In this document: positions 32,382 through 40,567 of the stretch, piece by piece
Numbering within the stretch: position 1 is the stretch's first letter
How the letters are laid out: every line of letters begins with the position of its first letter
Origin: Desulfatitalea tepidiphila
Lineage (GTDB): Bacteria; Desulfobacterota; Desulfobacteria; Desulfobacterales; Desulfosarcinaceae
Direction of reading: 5' to 3'
Assembly: GCF_001293685.1 (NCBI RefSeq)
Contig: NZ_BCAG01000003.1
Location: forward strand, 1,116,001 to 1,180,000
Length of the DNA: 64,000 nt
Notes under the pieces: generated by a model
What the model saw: the letters and a program-made list of their open reading frames with translations, nothing else
Database searches by the model: none
What the model was told of the DNA's origin: nothing
Translations under genes and position numbers: made by a program

Positions 32382-33347
32382 ATGGTGATTAAGAAGCAGA
32401 GTAAAAAGCCAAATACCAAAACGAACGAAGGGTCTGAGTTACTAAACGCCATAAAAAACTATCCAATAAAGGTTAAAATATTAAATCGACAGCGCCTCGC
32501 ATTATGGGTATCTATCTTTTCAGTCATTATTGCATTAGGATCTTTTATAGTAGTTATTTACAAGGAATTTCTTCAGACGTATGATATTGCTGCGAATTAC
32601 TCCCAGATCATCATGGCGAAATTGCCGGAGGGTAACAGGCAAAAAATAATAAAAGACCATTTTGTCAATATACTTCTTTTTGGAGATGACTCGGAGAAAC
32701 AAAATGCTAGAAACAATATCAGATTAGAAGATTTGAAGCAGTTTCCTGATTTCTTTAAAGCGATTGAACGGAAGGACAAGGATAGATTAAACGAAATTTT
32801 TGAAAATATGAAGGTACAGAATTATAAACTGCCAGATGAAATTATAAAAAAATATATCGGATCTCAAGCTTTCTCGCCTACGTTTTGTATTCCCTTGGTC
32901 ATTTCGAATAAAGGCAGCAAGTTCGCGCATATTTCTTTAATTTATTTAATTTCCCGCGATGCTAAAAATACAAAAAAAAGATGGCTATTCAAATGTATGA
33001 CCGAAATGAATACGGAAAGTATAGTCCACCGAGAGAATACAACCGATGCTTCCAGGATTAGTGATATTTTCCCTGGAACTTCGGTAGGACCTAAAGAAAG
33101 ATTAAATATTTATCCCTATTTTTTTCCTATATGGGAATACGAGAACCAATCAATAGCCACTAATTCTATGGTGCCTGGTGAATATTTCATTCACCTTGAA
33201 GGATTAGGGCCAGATGGAGAACCAGTTTTCATCACAAAAACAGAAAAACTGGTTATTAAGGAAGAGAGCTTAGTCAAAATGTTTAAGGGGACCGACATGG
33301 CGCAGTATATAGAGCACGATTCATTTATGAAGGAATTTATTAAATAA
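32382..33347 (+). CDS. Membrane-anchored protein of unknown function, prophage cargo
   Basis: 321 residues. A basic N-terminus (MVIKKQSKKPNTKTNEG) leads to one membrane helix, about residues 39-60 (RLALWVSIFSVIIALGSFIV). The remaining 260 residues are soluble, probably periplasmic, with LLFGDDSEKQNARNNIRLED and a beta-rich C-terminal half. AT-rich. A strong terminator follows the stop codon. It does not match a family I recognise. Together with the DUF2569 gene it forms an envelope-directed cargo pair, analogous in location and topology to the prophage 1 moron. Confidence 0.65.
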   Translation: MVIKKQSKKPNTKTNEGSELLNAIKNYPIKVKILNRQRLALWVSIFSVIIALGSFIVVIYKEFLQTYDIAANYSQIIMAKLPEGNRQKIIKDHFVNILLFGDDSEKQNARNNIRLEDLKQFPDFFKAIERKDKDRLNEIFENMKVQNYKLPDEIIKKYIGSQAFSPTFCIPLVISNKGSKFAHISLIYLISRDAKNTKKRWLFKCMTEMNTESIVHRENTTDASRISDIFPGTSVGPKERLNIYPYFFPIWEYENQSIATNSMVPGEYFIHLEGLGPDGEPVFITKTEKLVIKEESLVKMFKGTDMAQYIEHDSFMKEFIK

Positions 33348-33379
33348 TCATTTATGTTCATTGGATATTCGGCGATTAA

Positions 33380-33418
33380 AGGCCGACCACAAATTACATA
33401 ATGTGGGCGGCCTTTTTT
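33380..33418 (+). terminator. Terminator after the 32382-33347 gene
   Basis: AGGCCGACCACA (33380-33391) pairs with TGTGGGCGGCCT (33402-33413) with one mismatch, followed by TTTTTTG. It is close to the cargo gene stop and also faces the small minus-strand gene that ends at 33424. Confidence 0.8.
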
Positions 33419-33423
33419 GTTTC

Positions 33424-33552
33424 TTACCCGATCAGCTTCTTCAACCTCTCATACCTTTCACGATCCGCTTTTGACCTATCCTTGTTTTTGACCACCTCAA
33501 TCGCCAAATTCATCAATTCTGAAATTTCATCGACCCGATTCCCGTCATCCAT
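33424..33552 (-). CDS. 42-residue charged protein of unknown function
   Basis: MDDGNRVDEISELMNLAIEV... is a short, highly charged, entirely helical product ending KKLIG. AAAGGGA lies eight bases before the ATG on the minus strand. It is the only minus-strand gene seen in prophage 2 and sits between cargo and head genes, a good place for a small regulator. Family unknown. Confidence 0.5.
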   Translation of the reverse strand: MDDGNRVDEISELMNLAIEVVKNKDRSKADRERYERLKKLIG

Positions 33553-33890
33553 TTTTTATCCCTTTCGTTGGAAGTATTGATTGAAAATTTATTCACCTTG
33601 ACCACCACCAAAAGGGGATTGCAAACAAAAAACGCGAATTATCACTACCGGTAATAATTGATCGGTAAAAGCGACAATTTTCTTACCTTCAGTAATGTTA
33701 TTTCCTGCCATTTTTAGGTGTCACCAAGCCAAGGTGACAAAAAAAACTTGCCGAATAAGCCGAATAAGCCCGATTAGGCCCCTTCTCTTTTTTTAAATCT
33801 CATGCAAATGCTAGTATCGGTTCGGATATTTGGCCCCTTGTCGGGCAAGGCTGTGTCGAGCCGGCCTTGCCCGACGCCCTTCCATGAAAG
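33553..33890. other. Regulatory region before the prophage 2 head operon
   Basis: 338 bases without a longer gene. It holds palindromic ACTACCGGTAAT (about 33643-33654) and a nearby GATCGGTAAA. It also holds the short direct repeats CCGAATAAG CCGAATAAG (near 33754) and a GGTGTCACC / AGGTGACA pair. Finally there is a perfect 12-bp inverted repeat GTCGGGCAAGGC / GCCTTGCCCGAC (33840-33851, 33864-33875) just before gpW. These look like operator, processing or packaging signals; I cannot assign them. Confidence 0.45.
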
Positions 33891-33899
33891 ATGAATTTT

Positions 33900-34178
33900 A
33901 TGGCTTTCAATCATGACGATGGCCTTTTTATAGCAACCGATTTTCGCAGTGCAGCATTAGAAGAGCGTGCCGAGGCCATTCATGGCGCCATTGCCGAATT
34001 GCTTGCTGGCCAACGTGTCACCAGATTGACCATAGCGGGCAAGAGCATTGAATACGGCCAGGCCGACCTGGTAGCACTTCAAAAATTAGAGGCCGACACG
34101 CTCGCTGAACTGCGAAGATATCAGGGCTTGTATCCAAGCTATAAATGCTTGAGGGCTTCGACCAGCAAGGGTTTTTGA
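33900..34178 (+). CDS. gpW-like head-tail joining protein
   Basis: 92 residues from ATG at 33900, which has GAAAG nine bases upstream; ATG at 33891 is the alternative. The gpW-like core is ELLAGQRVTRLTIAGKSIEY with QADLVALQKLEADTLAELRR. It stabilises the packaged head and connects it to the tail. It stands directly before the portal gene, as in prophage 1 and lambda. The C-terminal extension (YQGLYPSYKCLRASTSKGF) is longer than in prophage 1. Confidence 0.75.
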   Translation: MAFNHDDGLFIATDFRSAALEERAEAIHGAIAELLAGQRVTRLTIAGKSIEYGQADLVALQKLEADTLAELRRYQGLYPSYKCLRASTSKGF

Positions 34179-34183
34179 TCAAT

Positions 34184-35662
34184 ATGGCCTACCTGAAAAT
34201 TTTAGACCCACACGGCAACAGGATCAAAGCACAAAGCAGCACCTATGAGGCCGCAGGCTTCACCAGGCGCCTGAACCTGTGGGGCACTTCAACCCTGGGG
34301 CCTGACGCTTCGCTCTATGGCAGCCTGGCGACCCTTCGCGCGCGATCCCGTGAGCTTGTACGCAACGATCCTCTGGCCGGCGCCGGTCTTGACACCCTGG
34401 TGTCAAACCTGGTCGGCAGCGGCATATCGCCACGATGGCAGCTATCCGATGCCACATTGAAGGCACAGCTTCAACAGCTGTGGGCCGACTGGGCCATGCA
34501 GTGCGATCATGACGGCATCGCCGACTTTTACGGCATGCAGGCGCTTGCGGCACGCTCCATGATCGAATCAGGCGAAGTGCTCATTCGCTTCTTACCTCAG
34601 CGGCCGGGGCGCATGGCCGTGCCTCTTAAAATCCAGATAATCGAGGCCGACCACCTGGACGAAACCTACTCGACCACACTGGACAACGGCCGAGAGATCC
34701 GTATGGGCATCGAGTTCGACGCATCCGGCCGGCGTGTTGCTTATCACCTGTTTAAAGACCATCCAGGCGAGGCTTTTATAACGGCCGACACCGTGACCCG
34801 CGTTCGAATCCCGGCAAGCGAGATCCTTCACGTCTACCGGCCTTTACGACCCGGCCAGAAACGCGGCCGGCCGTGGTTATCTGCCGTCATCACCACACTG
34901 CATGAGCTGAATAAATACCTCGATGCGGAGCAGGTGCGTAAGTCTTCGACGGCGATGTTCGGCGGATTCGTGACCGTACCGCCTGAGGGCATCGACAGCG
35001 TTCCTGACATCCTGGGGCAGTCTGGCATAGACGCCACAGGGCAAGAGGTCTTGGCCCTTGAACCGGGCAGCTTTCCCACATTACCGCCGGGCATGGACGT
35101 GAAATTTTCAGAACCCGCCGACGTAGGCGGCAGCTATGAGGCGTTCGTCAAACACATGGAACGGCGCATAGCGCGCGGCTTCGGCGGCCTGACCTATGAA
35201 AAATTGTCCGGCGATCTTTCCGGCGTGAACTACTCTTCGATCCGTGCCGGAAACCTGGAATTTCAACGCTTTTGCCTTCAAATCATCGGCAATGTGCTGG
35301 CCTTTCAACTCTGTCAGCCTGTGGCGCGCTACTGGATCGACCAGGCTGTGCTATCGGGCGCTGTCAAAATCATCGATTTTATCGAGCACCGTCAGCAGTA
35401 TTACCGCATCAAGTGGTGCCCTGACGGCTGGCCCTGGGTAGATCCCGAAAAGGACCTGAAAGCCGAACAGATGGCCATTCGCAGCGGCTTGAAATCCCGT
35501 GCCGAGGCAGTGGCCGAGCGAGGCCGCGACGTCGAAGAGGTTGACATGGAGCAGGCCGAAGACAATTGGCGCACCGATGCCCTGGGCCTTTCCTATGACA
35601 GCGACGGCCGGCGCGCCAAGGATGCCGGCATCCCCACACAGGAACCGAGCAACAATGAATGA
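34184..35662 (+). CDS. Portal protein, lambda gpB family
   Basis: 492 residues. The N-terminal RLNLWGTSTLGPDASLYGSL, DPLAGAGLDTLVSNLVGSGI and the late YEKLSGDLSGVNYSSIRAGN are portal motifs shared with prophage 1. It forms the DNA entry channel. The ATG at 34184 lies five bases after gpW and begins MAYLKILDPHG, a normal portal start; the frame is open to 34145. It overlaps the protease gene by eight bases. Acidic C-terminus (VEEVDMEQAEDNW). Confidence 0.92.
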   Translation: MAYLKILDPHGNRIKAQSSTYEAAGFTRRLNLWGTSTLGPDASLYGSLATLRARSRELVRNDPLAGAGLDTLVSNLVGSGISPRWQLSDATLKAQLQQLWADWAMQCDHDGIADFYGMQALAARSMIESGEVLIRFLPQRPGRMAVPLKIQIIEADHLDETYSTTLDNGREIRMGIEFDASGRRVAYHLFKDHPGEAFITADTVTRVRIPASEILHVYRPLRPGQKRGRPWLSAVITTLHELNKYLDAEQVRKSSTAMFGGFVTVPPEGIDSVPDILGQSGIDATGQEVLALEPGSFPTLPPGMDVKFSEPADVGGSYEAFVKHMERRIARGFGGLTYEKLSGDLSGVNYSSIRAGNLEFQRFCLQIIGNVLAFQLCQPVARYWIDQAVLSGAVKIIDFIEHRQQYYRIKWCPDGWPWVDPEKDLKAEQMAIRSGLKSRAEAVAERGRDVEEVDMEQAEDNWRTDALGLSYDSDGRRAKDAGIPTQEPSNNE

Positions 35663-36743
35663 TTTAATGATCGATCCGATTTTTTTAGCTTCCCCATACC
35701 GCCAGGGCGCAGCATTGGAAAAATCTTTCACCACACATTCCAAAGCCCTGGCGGTCATATCCATCCATGGGCCGCTATCGCACCGGGCGCAGGGGGGCTT
35801 CTTGTCGATGCTGTTCGGCGACACGGCCACATATGACCAGATCCGAGCGGCCTTTCAATCCGCCCTGGCCGACGATGCCGTGGGCGCTATCGTCTTTGAC
35901 ATCGACAGCGCCGGGGGCGAGGTGGCCGGGTGCTTCGATCTGGTGGATGAGATCTACCAGGCGCGCGGCACAAAGCCCATCTACGCGATAGCCAATGAGG
36001 CCGCCTTATCGGCCGCCTACGCGATTGCGAGCGCAGCGGATAGAGTCTACCTGACCCGAACGGCTGCGGTCGGCAGCGTGGGCGTCATGGCGGTTCATGT
36101 GGATCAATCCGGCCTGGATGCAAAGACCGGCCTCAAGTATACCGCGATCCATGCCGGCAGTAAAAAGACCGACGGCAACCCACACGAAGCCTTGAGCAAA
36201 GAGGCCGCCGACGCCATCCAGGCGCGCGTCAATGCCACCTATGATCTGTTTTGCGCCACCGTGGCCCGCAACCGTGGCCTTTCCGAGCAGACCGTCAAGG
36301 TAACAGAGGCGGCCATCTACACAGGCGCCGACGCAGTGGCGGCCGGCCTGGCCGATGCCGTCCAATCATATGAGCAGTTCATTCAAACCATCATCGAGGG
36401 TAACAACATGACTTTAAAAACCGATCTACGGGCACTTATCGCAGGCAAAAAGCCCGAAGAGATTGCCGAGGCCATGGCGGCCTGTGGCTTCATGCCGGCC
36501 GATCATAAGCCGGTCGAAGGCATTCTTGAACTGTGTGACATGATGGGCGTCTCCGACGTCGGCTTCATCAAGGCCGTGGTCAAAGACGGCCTGAACGTCG
36601 AGCAGGTCAAGGCGGCGATCCTTGCGGCCAGGGCCGAAAATTCAAAAACTATCTTTTCTACCGTCTCAGCGACCGGCACAGGTGAAGTCAATCCCCTGCT
36701 TGCCGACGCCAAGCGCCGGGCCGGCATCAATGGAGGTGCATAA
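35655..36743 (+). CDS. S49 family head maturation protease with C-terminal scaffold (gpC/Nu3-like)
   Basis: 362 residues. The protease part has AVISIHGPLSHRAQ, IVFDIDSAGGEVAGC and AIANEAALSAAYAIASAADR, the last containing the probable catalytic Ser (about residue 120), then AAVGSVGVMAVHVD. It matures the prohead. From ATG 36408 a 111-residue scaffold-like tail (MTLKTDLRALIAGKKPEEI) has its own ribosome site. The same arrangement is known in lambda C/Nu3. The start overlaps the portal stop by eight bases. Confidence 0.9.
   Translation: MNDLMIDPIFLASPYRQGAALEKSFTTHSKALAVISIHGPLSHRAQGGFLSMLFGDTATYDQIRAAFQSALADDAVGAIVFDIDSAGGEVAGCFDLVDEIYQARGTKPIYAIANEAALSAAYAIASAADRVYLTRTAAVGSVGVMAVHVDQSGLDAKTGLKYTAIHAGSKKTDGNPHEALSKEAADAIQARVNATYDLFCATVARNRGLSEQTVKVTEAAIYTGADAVAAGLADAVQSYEQFIQTIIEGNNMTLKTDLRALIAGKKPEEIAEAMAACGFMPADHKPVEGILELCDMMGVSDVGFIKAVVKDGLNVEQVKAAILAARAENSKTIFSTVSATGTGEVNPLLADAKRRAGINGGA
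36399..36410 (+). promoter_or_regulatory. Internal ribosome site and start for a Nu3-like scaffold
   Basis: GAGGG (36396-36400) precedes ATG 36408 by seven bases, in frame with the protease gene. The product would be 111 residues, helical and charged, matching a scaffold. Internal start expression is inferred from the lambda C/Nu3 precedent. Confidence 0.6.
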
Positions 36744-36745
36744 TC

Positions 36746-37120
36746 ATGGCCATTACCGAGGGCAACTACAATTCTGATTGGTTGGCTTGGGAACAGGATA
36801 ACGACTACAGCCGGAAAAAGGTCACCATCGCCGAGTCGCAGACCATCACCAAGGGCGAAGTGCTGGGCGTCGTGACCGCTTCCGGTCAATACGCGGCTTT
36901 CAACCAGGACGGCGATGACGGCACCGAGTCGGCCGCCGGCATCTCTTTGGGCGACTACGCCACAGCCGCAAGTGAAACCGCCTCAGGCGTGGCCCTGGTG
37001 CGCGACGCCATCGTCATCGAAGACAATTTGACCTTTCCCAGTGATATTACTTCAGGCGAACAGGCCACTGCCATGGCCAGTCTTCTGGCCCTGGGCATCA
37101 TCACGAAAACGGAGGCTTAA
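36746..37120 (+). CDS. Head decoration protein (gpD-like)
   Basis: 124 residues. MAITEGNYNSDWLAWEQDND, then VTIAESQTITKGEVLGVVTA and LGDYATAASETASGVALVRD match the HDPD/gpD family, which forms trimers on the expanded capsid to stabilise it. It lies between the protease and the gpE-like capsid gene as in lambda. GGAGGTG precedes the ATG. Length is normal. Confidence 0.88.
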   Translation: MAITEGNYNSDWLAWEQDNDYSRKKVTIAESQTITKGEVLGVVTASGQYAAFNQDGDDGTESAAGISLGDYATAASETASGVALVRDAIVIEDNLTFPSDITSGEQATAMASLLALGIITKTEA

Positions 37121-37123
37121 TCC

Positions 37124-38134
37124 ATGCTGAACCCATTTGAAACCAACGACGCCTTTTCCATGGTGTCTTTGACCAAGGCTATCAACCTGCTTCCGAACAA
37201 CTACGGCCGCTTGAAGCAGATGAACCTCATGCCGGGCAAGGGCGTTCGGACCCGCTCCATTGTGGTCGAAGAGCGTGCCGGGGTGCTGACCCTGCTTCCC
37301 ACACAGCCTGTGGGCGCGCCTGGCCTGCAAAACGCCATGGGCAAGCGAACCGTTCGAACCTTTGTCATCCCGCATATCCCGCTCGATGACACCATCTTGC
37401 CCGATGAGTACCAGGGCATCCGGGCCTTTGGCCAGGAAGACGGCACGGCCGCCTTGGCGCAAGTGGTCAATGATCACCTGCAAACCATGCGCAACAAGCA
37501 CGCCATCACCTTGGAGCACCTTCGCATGGGCGCCTTGAAGGGCATCATCTACGATGCCGACGGCTCAACCGTGCTTTACAATCTTTATACCGAGTTCGGC
37601 ATTACGGCCAAAACCATTGACTTTGTGCTTGATAACTCTGCCACCAATGTGGGCGGCAAGTGCCGGGAGTCCGTGCGTCACATCGAGGACAACCTCAAGG
37701 GCGACGTGATGAGTGGCGTGCACTGCCTGTGTGACGAAAATTTCTTCGATGCGCTTGTCAGCCATGACAACGTGAAAGAAGCCTATATGTATCACTCAGA
37801 GGCTTCCCAACGCCTGGGCGAAGACAATCGAAAGGGTTTTCGCTTCAACGGCATCACCTTTGAAGAGTATCGCGCAAGCGCCACAGGCAGCGCCGGCAGC
37901 ACCGTAGCATTTATTCCGGCCAATACGGGCTACATTTTTCCCGTGGGCGGGCAGAGCACCTTCGAAACGTTATTTGCCCCTGCCGACTTCACCGAGACGG
38001 CCAATACCCTTGGCCTTGAGCTGTACGCCAAACAGGAACCGCGCAAGTTCAACCGTGGCGTTGACCTTCACACGCAGAGCAACCCCTTGCCGATCTGCTA
38101 CCGGCCGGGTGTGATTGTGACAGCGACCATCTAA
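37124..38134 (+). CDS. Major capsid protein (gpE-like)
   Basis: 336 residues. MLNPFETNDAFSMVSLTKAI, RTRSIVVEERAGVLTLLP and TVRTFVIPHIPLDDTILPDE are hallmark parts of the lambda E-type capsid family. The C-terminal YAKQEPRKFNRGVDLHTQSN and YRPGVIVTATI are also typical. It makes the HK97-fold shell. It is unrelated at sequence level to the prophage 1 protease/capsid fusion, so the two elements carry different heads on related portals. The stop overlaps the next start by one base (TAATGA). Confidence 0.93.
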   Translation: MLNPFETNDAFSMVSLTKAINLLPNNYGRLKQMNLMPGKGVRTRSIVVEERAGVLTLLPTQPVGAPGLQNAMGKRTVRTFVIPHIPLDDTILPDEYQGIRAFGQEDGTAALAQVVNDHLQTMRNKHAITLEHLRMGALKGIIYDADGSTVLYNLYTEFGITAKTIDFVLDNSATNVGGKCRESVRHIEDNLKGDVMSGVHCLCDENFFDALVSHDNVKEAYMYHSEASQRLGEDNRKGFRFNGITFEEYRASATGSAGSTVAFIPANTGYIFPVGGQSTFETLFAPADFTETANTLGLELYAKQEPRKFNRGVDLHTQSNPLPICYRPGVIVTATI

Positions 38135-38448
38135 TGAACCTTGACGATGCCAAATCGGCCGCCCTGGCGGTCTGGTTCGATACCGGTATCGCCGAATCGA
38201 TCACTTACAACGGTTCGGCAATACCGGGGCATATCTCTTATAGTGAACCGGGCAAGGCGGCCTATGCCAACCATGCCGTGCTTACCGTGAGGCGCAGCGA
38301 CGTGCCGGCGCCGGCCTACCGCGACACGGTAGTCATCGACGGGGCGACGTGGCGAGTCTACCAGGATGACGGCCAGGCGCCGATCTGTGGCGGCGATGAA
38401 CTGACGTGGGATATCCCCATCATGCGAGGGGAAAGGCGCGCCATATGA
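38134..38448 (+). CDS. Head-tail connector-like protein (gpFII position)
   Basis: 104 residues, MNLDDAKSAALAVWFDTGIA..., beta-rich C-terminal half (DTVVIDGATWRVYQDDGQAP). Position between capsid and tail terminator matches lambda gpFII, which completes heads for tail joining. The sequence match to that family is by pattern only. It overlaps the next gene by four bases (ATGA). Confidence 0.7.
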   Translation: MNLDDAKSAALAVWFDTGIAESITYNGSAIPGHISYSEPGKAAYANHAVLTVRRSDVPAPAYRDTVVIDGATWRVYQDDGQAPICGGDELTWDIPIMRGERRAI

Positions 38449-38912
38449 ATATCAACACACTACTTGGCAACCTGGCGACAGCCATCAGCACCAACGCGGC
38501 ACTTACCACATGGTGCAACACGACCTATGGCCATGCGCACAAGGTCTTTGTCAACCTGGATCACCGCAACCCGCCAGGTGACAGCGATTGCCCCTTTGTG
38601 ACGCTCTATCCGATCAGCAAGAGCGCCGGCCTGGGGGTGAGCACCAAGCGCCACGCCTTCGAAGTGGATTGCTGCATTTATGACGACACCACACGCACCA
38701 CCGGCCAGGTGCTCGAATACAATTCGATCCGGCGTGTCGAAGAGTTCAGGAAATTGATTGAATCGGCCATCATGGGCATCGATACGGGCAACGCTCTGAT
38801 TGAGACGGTCGAAATTGAGTACAGCGTGGTCGAGGCTTTCCCCTTTGCCTGGGCCGGCATGGTCATCGAAATAAACGAGCACTTCATTTTGGGGTCAGAT
38901 CCCCTTGAATAA
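38445..38912 (+). CDS. Tail terminator / minor tail protein (gpU-like)
   Basis: 155 residues, MNINTLLGNLATAISTNAAL..., with CPFVTLYPISKSAGLGV and the C-terminal GMVIEINEHFILGSDPLE. It holds the same slot as the 158-residue prophage 1 gene. Proteins of this type cap the tail and bind the head connector. GAGGGGAAAGG lies before the ATG, and the frame upstream of 38445 overlaps the preceding gene and is rejected. Confidence 0.65.
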   Translation: MNINTLLGNLATAISTNAALTTWCNTTYGHAHKVFVNLDHRNPPGDSDCPFVTLYPISKSAGLGVSTKRHAFEVDCCIYDDTTRTTGQVLEYNSIRRVEEFRKLIESAIMGIDTGNALIETVEIEYSVVEAFPFAWAGMVIEINEHFILGSDPLE

Positions 38913-38927
38913 TACGAGGTAAAAAAA

Positions 38928-39875
38928 ATGGCACAAGTACTAGGTTACAAATCCCGCCTGGTAGCCGACTTTGAAACCACTTGGGGTCAAGACCCGGCAT
39001 CACCGGCCGGCATCGTACTGCCGATCAACCGTTATTCATTGGCAGCACGCCAGAATAAAATTCATGCCCAGACCTTGAACGGCAGCCGGAACCCTGTCAA
39101 GCCGATCAACGGCAATTTGGAAGTATCAGGCGAGGCGATAGTGCCCCTTTGTGTGAACAGCATAGGCTATTGGTTCAAGGCCATGTTTGGCGCACCGACC
39201 ACCACCGGGGTGGGGCCATATCAGCATGTTTTCAAAGTCGGCGATGGCCAGCTGTCCATGGTCAATGACTTGCGCTATGCCAATGCCGCGACCGTGGTCA
39301 CCTATGCGAAGTATTCGGGCGTCAAAACGTCGGGCTTTTCGATGGATCTGAGCGACGGTGATACTGAATTGATGGCCAAGATCGGGCTTGAGGCCGCAAA
39401 CGAAACGCTCTCGACCAGTGCATACGGCGGCACACTCACAACGCCTTCACTGCTCGCATTGAGTAACTTTGATGCAACCATCGAAGAGGGCGGCAGCACA
39501 CTGGCGAAGTGCACGGCCATCGATTTTTCGATAAATTTTAATCTGCTCAGCTACTACGCGGTCGGCAGCGGCATCCGGGCAGGTATCAGTGAAGGTATCC
39601 TGGGTGTTTCGGGCAACGTAACTACAATTTTTGAAGACTTGACCCTGCTCAACAAGGCGATCAATAGCACCGAAAGCAGTATCGTGATTGAGTTTGCTTC
39701 GGGCACCAATGTGCTTGAAATAGCATTTAACGAAGTGATTTTTGAGCGCAACACGCCGGGCATCGAGGGGCCACAGGGGATTTTGATCAGTCTGCCCTTT
39801 GTTGCCTATACCGATGACGATGCGGCTGCATCATGTGTGGTGGCCACACTGACAAATGGCGTCGCAAGCTATTAA
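38928..39875 (+). CDS. Major tail tube protein
   Basis: 315 residues, homologous along its length to prophage 1's tube protein. Markers: GIVLPINRYSLAARQNKIHA, QTLNGSRNPVKPINGN, FKAMFGAPTTTGVGPYQHVF and IEGPQGILISLPFVAYTDDD. It polymerises in hexameric rings around the tape measure. ACGAGG is eleven bases before the start. The equal length of both proteins suggests compatible tubes, a point relevant to possible sharing of tail parts. Confidence 0.87.
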   Translation: MAQVLGYKSRLVADFETTWGQDPASPAGIVLPINRYSLAARQNKIHAQTLNGSRNPVKPINGNLEVSGEAIVPLCVNSIGYWFKAMFGAPTTTGVGPYQHVFKVGDGQLSMVNDLRYANAATVVTYAKYSGVKTSGFSMDLSDGDTELMAKIGLEAANETLSTSAYGGTLTTPSLLALSNFDATIEEGGSTLAKCTAIDFSINFNLLSYYAVGSGIRAGISEGILGVSGNVTTIFEDLTLLNKAINSTESSIVIEFASGTNVLEIAFNEVIFERNTPGIEGPQGILISLPFVAYTDDDAAASCVVATLTNGVASY

Positions 39876-39896
39876 AAAATCGTAGCGGGGTAAAAA

Positions 39897-40166
39897 ATGC
39901 GCGAAGTCAAATTGACCGATAGTAAAATCATCGAAGTCCATGCCCTGACCCGTGGCCAGGTCAAAGACCTTCGCCGTCAGGGCTTCAACCTCATGGCACT
40001 GACCAAAGACCAGGCAGAGGAAGCGATGGACGCGGCCTTTGCCATGGTCTTGGCGCCTGAAGAGATCGAAGAGCTAAACGGCCTGGCCTATCCCGTGGCT
40101 CTTGCTGTCTGGCGGGCGATCCTGGCCGAAACCTATGGAGCGCCGGGCGAGGAAAAAAACTCTTAG
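39897..40166 (+). CDS. Tail assembly chaperone, unshifted product (gpG-like)
   Basis: 89 residues, MREVKLTDSKIIEVHALTRG..., ending GEEKNS. The N-terminus matches the prophage 1 chaperone. It follows the tube gene by 21 bases. The gene's last codons contain the A AAA AAC slippery heptamer. It coats the tape measure during tail building. Confidence 0.82.
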   Translation: MREVKLTDSKIIEVHALTRGQVKDLRRQGFNLMALTKDQAEEAMDAAFAMVLAPEEIEELNGLAYPVALAVWRAILAETYGAPGEEKNS

Positions 40167-40567
40167 AGGTCTGGCGGTCCCTGGCCGACGCGCAGCGCCG
40201 GCAATACTGCCAGACCTGCTTCAAAGCCAACAGCGGCAACCCGCCATGCGAGGATTGCGAGTGGCAACCACCTGCCTTACTGCCCGAAAATCAAGACGCT
40301 TTAGAATTGTGGCTTGCCGTGCAGACGCAGTGGCGGGCCGGTCCGATGGGTGTCATCGGCCTGGACTACAACGTCTTGTATCAAGAGGCCATACGCCTGG
40401 GAATAGATCTGTCACCGGGCGTCATGAAAAAGATCCGGACCTTAGAGGCGGCCACACTGGAAAAGGTCTATGGAAGTCACACTAAAGGGCGCGCCGGAAC
40501 TTCAACGAGCACTCAAGTCACACCAGGCGAACGCCATCAAGGCCCTGCAAACGGCGCTCAAAGTTGA
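39897..40567 (+). CDS. Tail assembly chaperone, frameshift product (gpGT-like)
   Basis: A -1 slip at 40154-40160 adds 135 residues to the first 88. The added part reads LLEVWRSLADAQRRQYCQTC, then CEDCEW, ALELWLAVQTQWRAG and IGLDYNVL, a probable zinc knuckle followed by a helical domain. The domain has no separate start codon with a good ribosome site, and the same extension exists in prophage 1. The frame ends 98 bases inside the next gene, also as in prophage 1. The T part is expected to bind the tube protein. Confidence 0.8.
40154..40160 (+). promoter_or_regulatory. Programmed -1 frameshift site A AAA AAC
   Basis: Zero-frame codons are GAA AAA AAC TCT TAG, so the stop lies only three bases after the slippery heptamer. 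A ribosome slipping by one continues through CTC TTA GAG. The closeness of the stop may itself promote slipping, and the GC-rich GGTCTGGCGG that follows may help. Confidence 0.87.
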
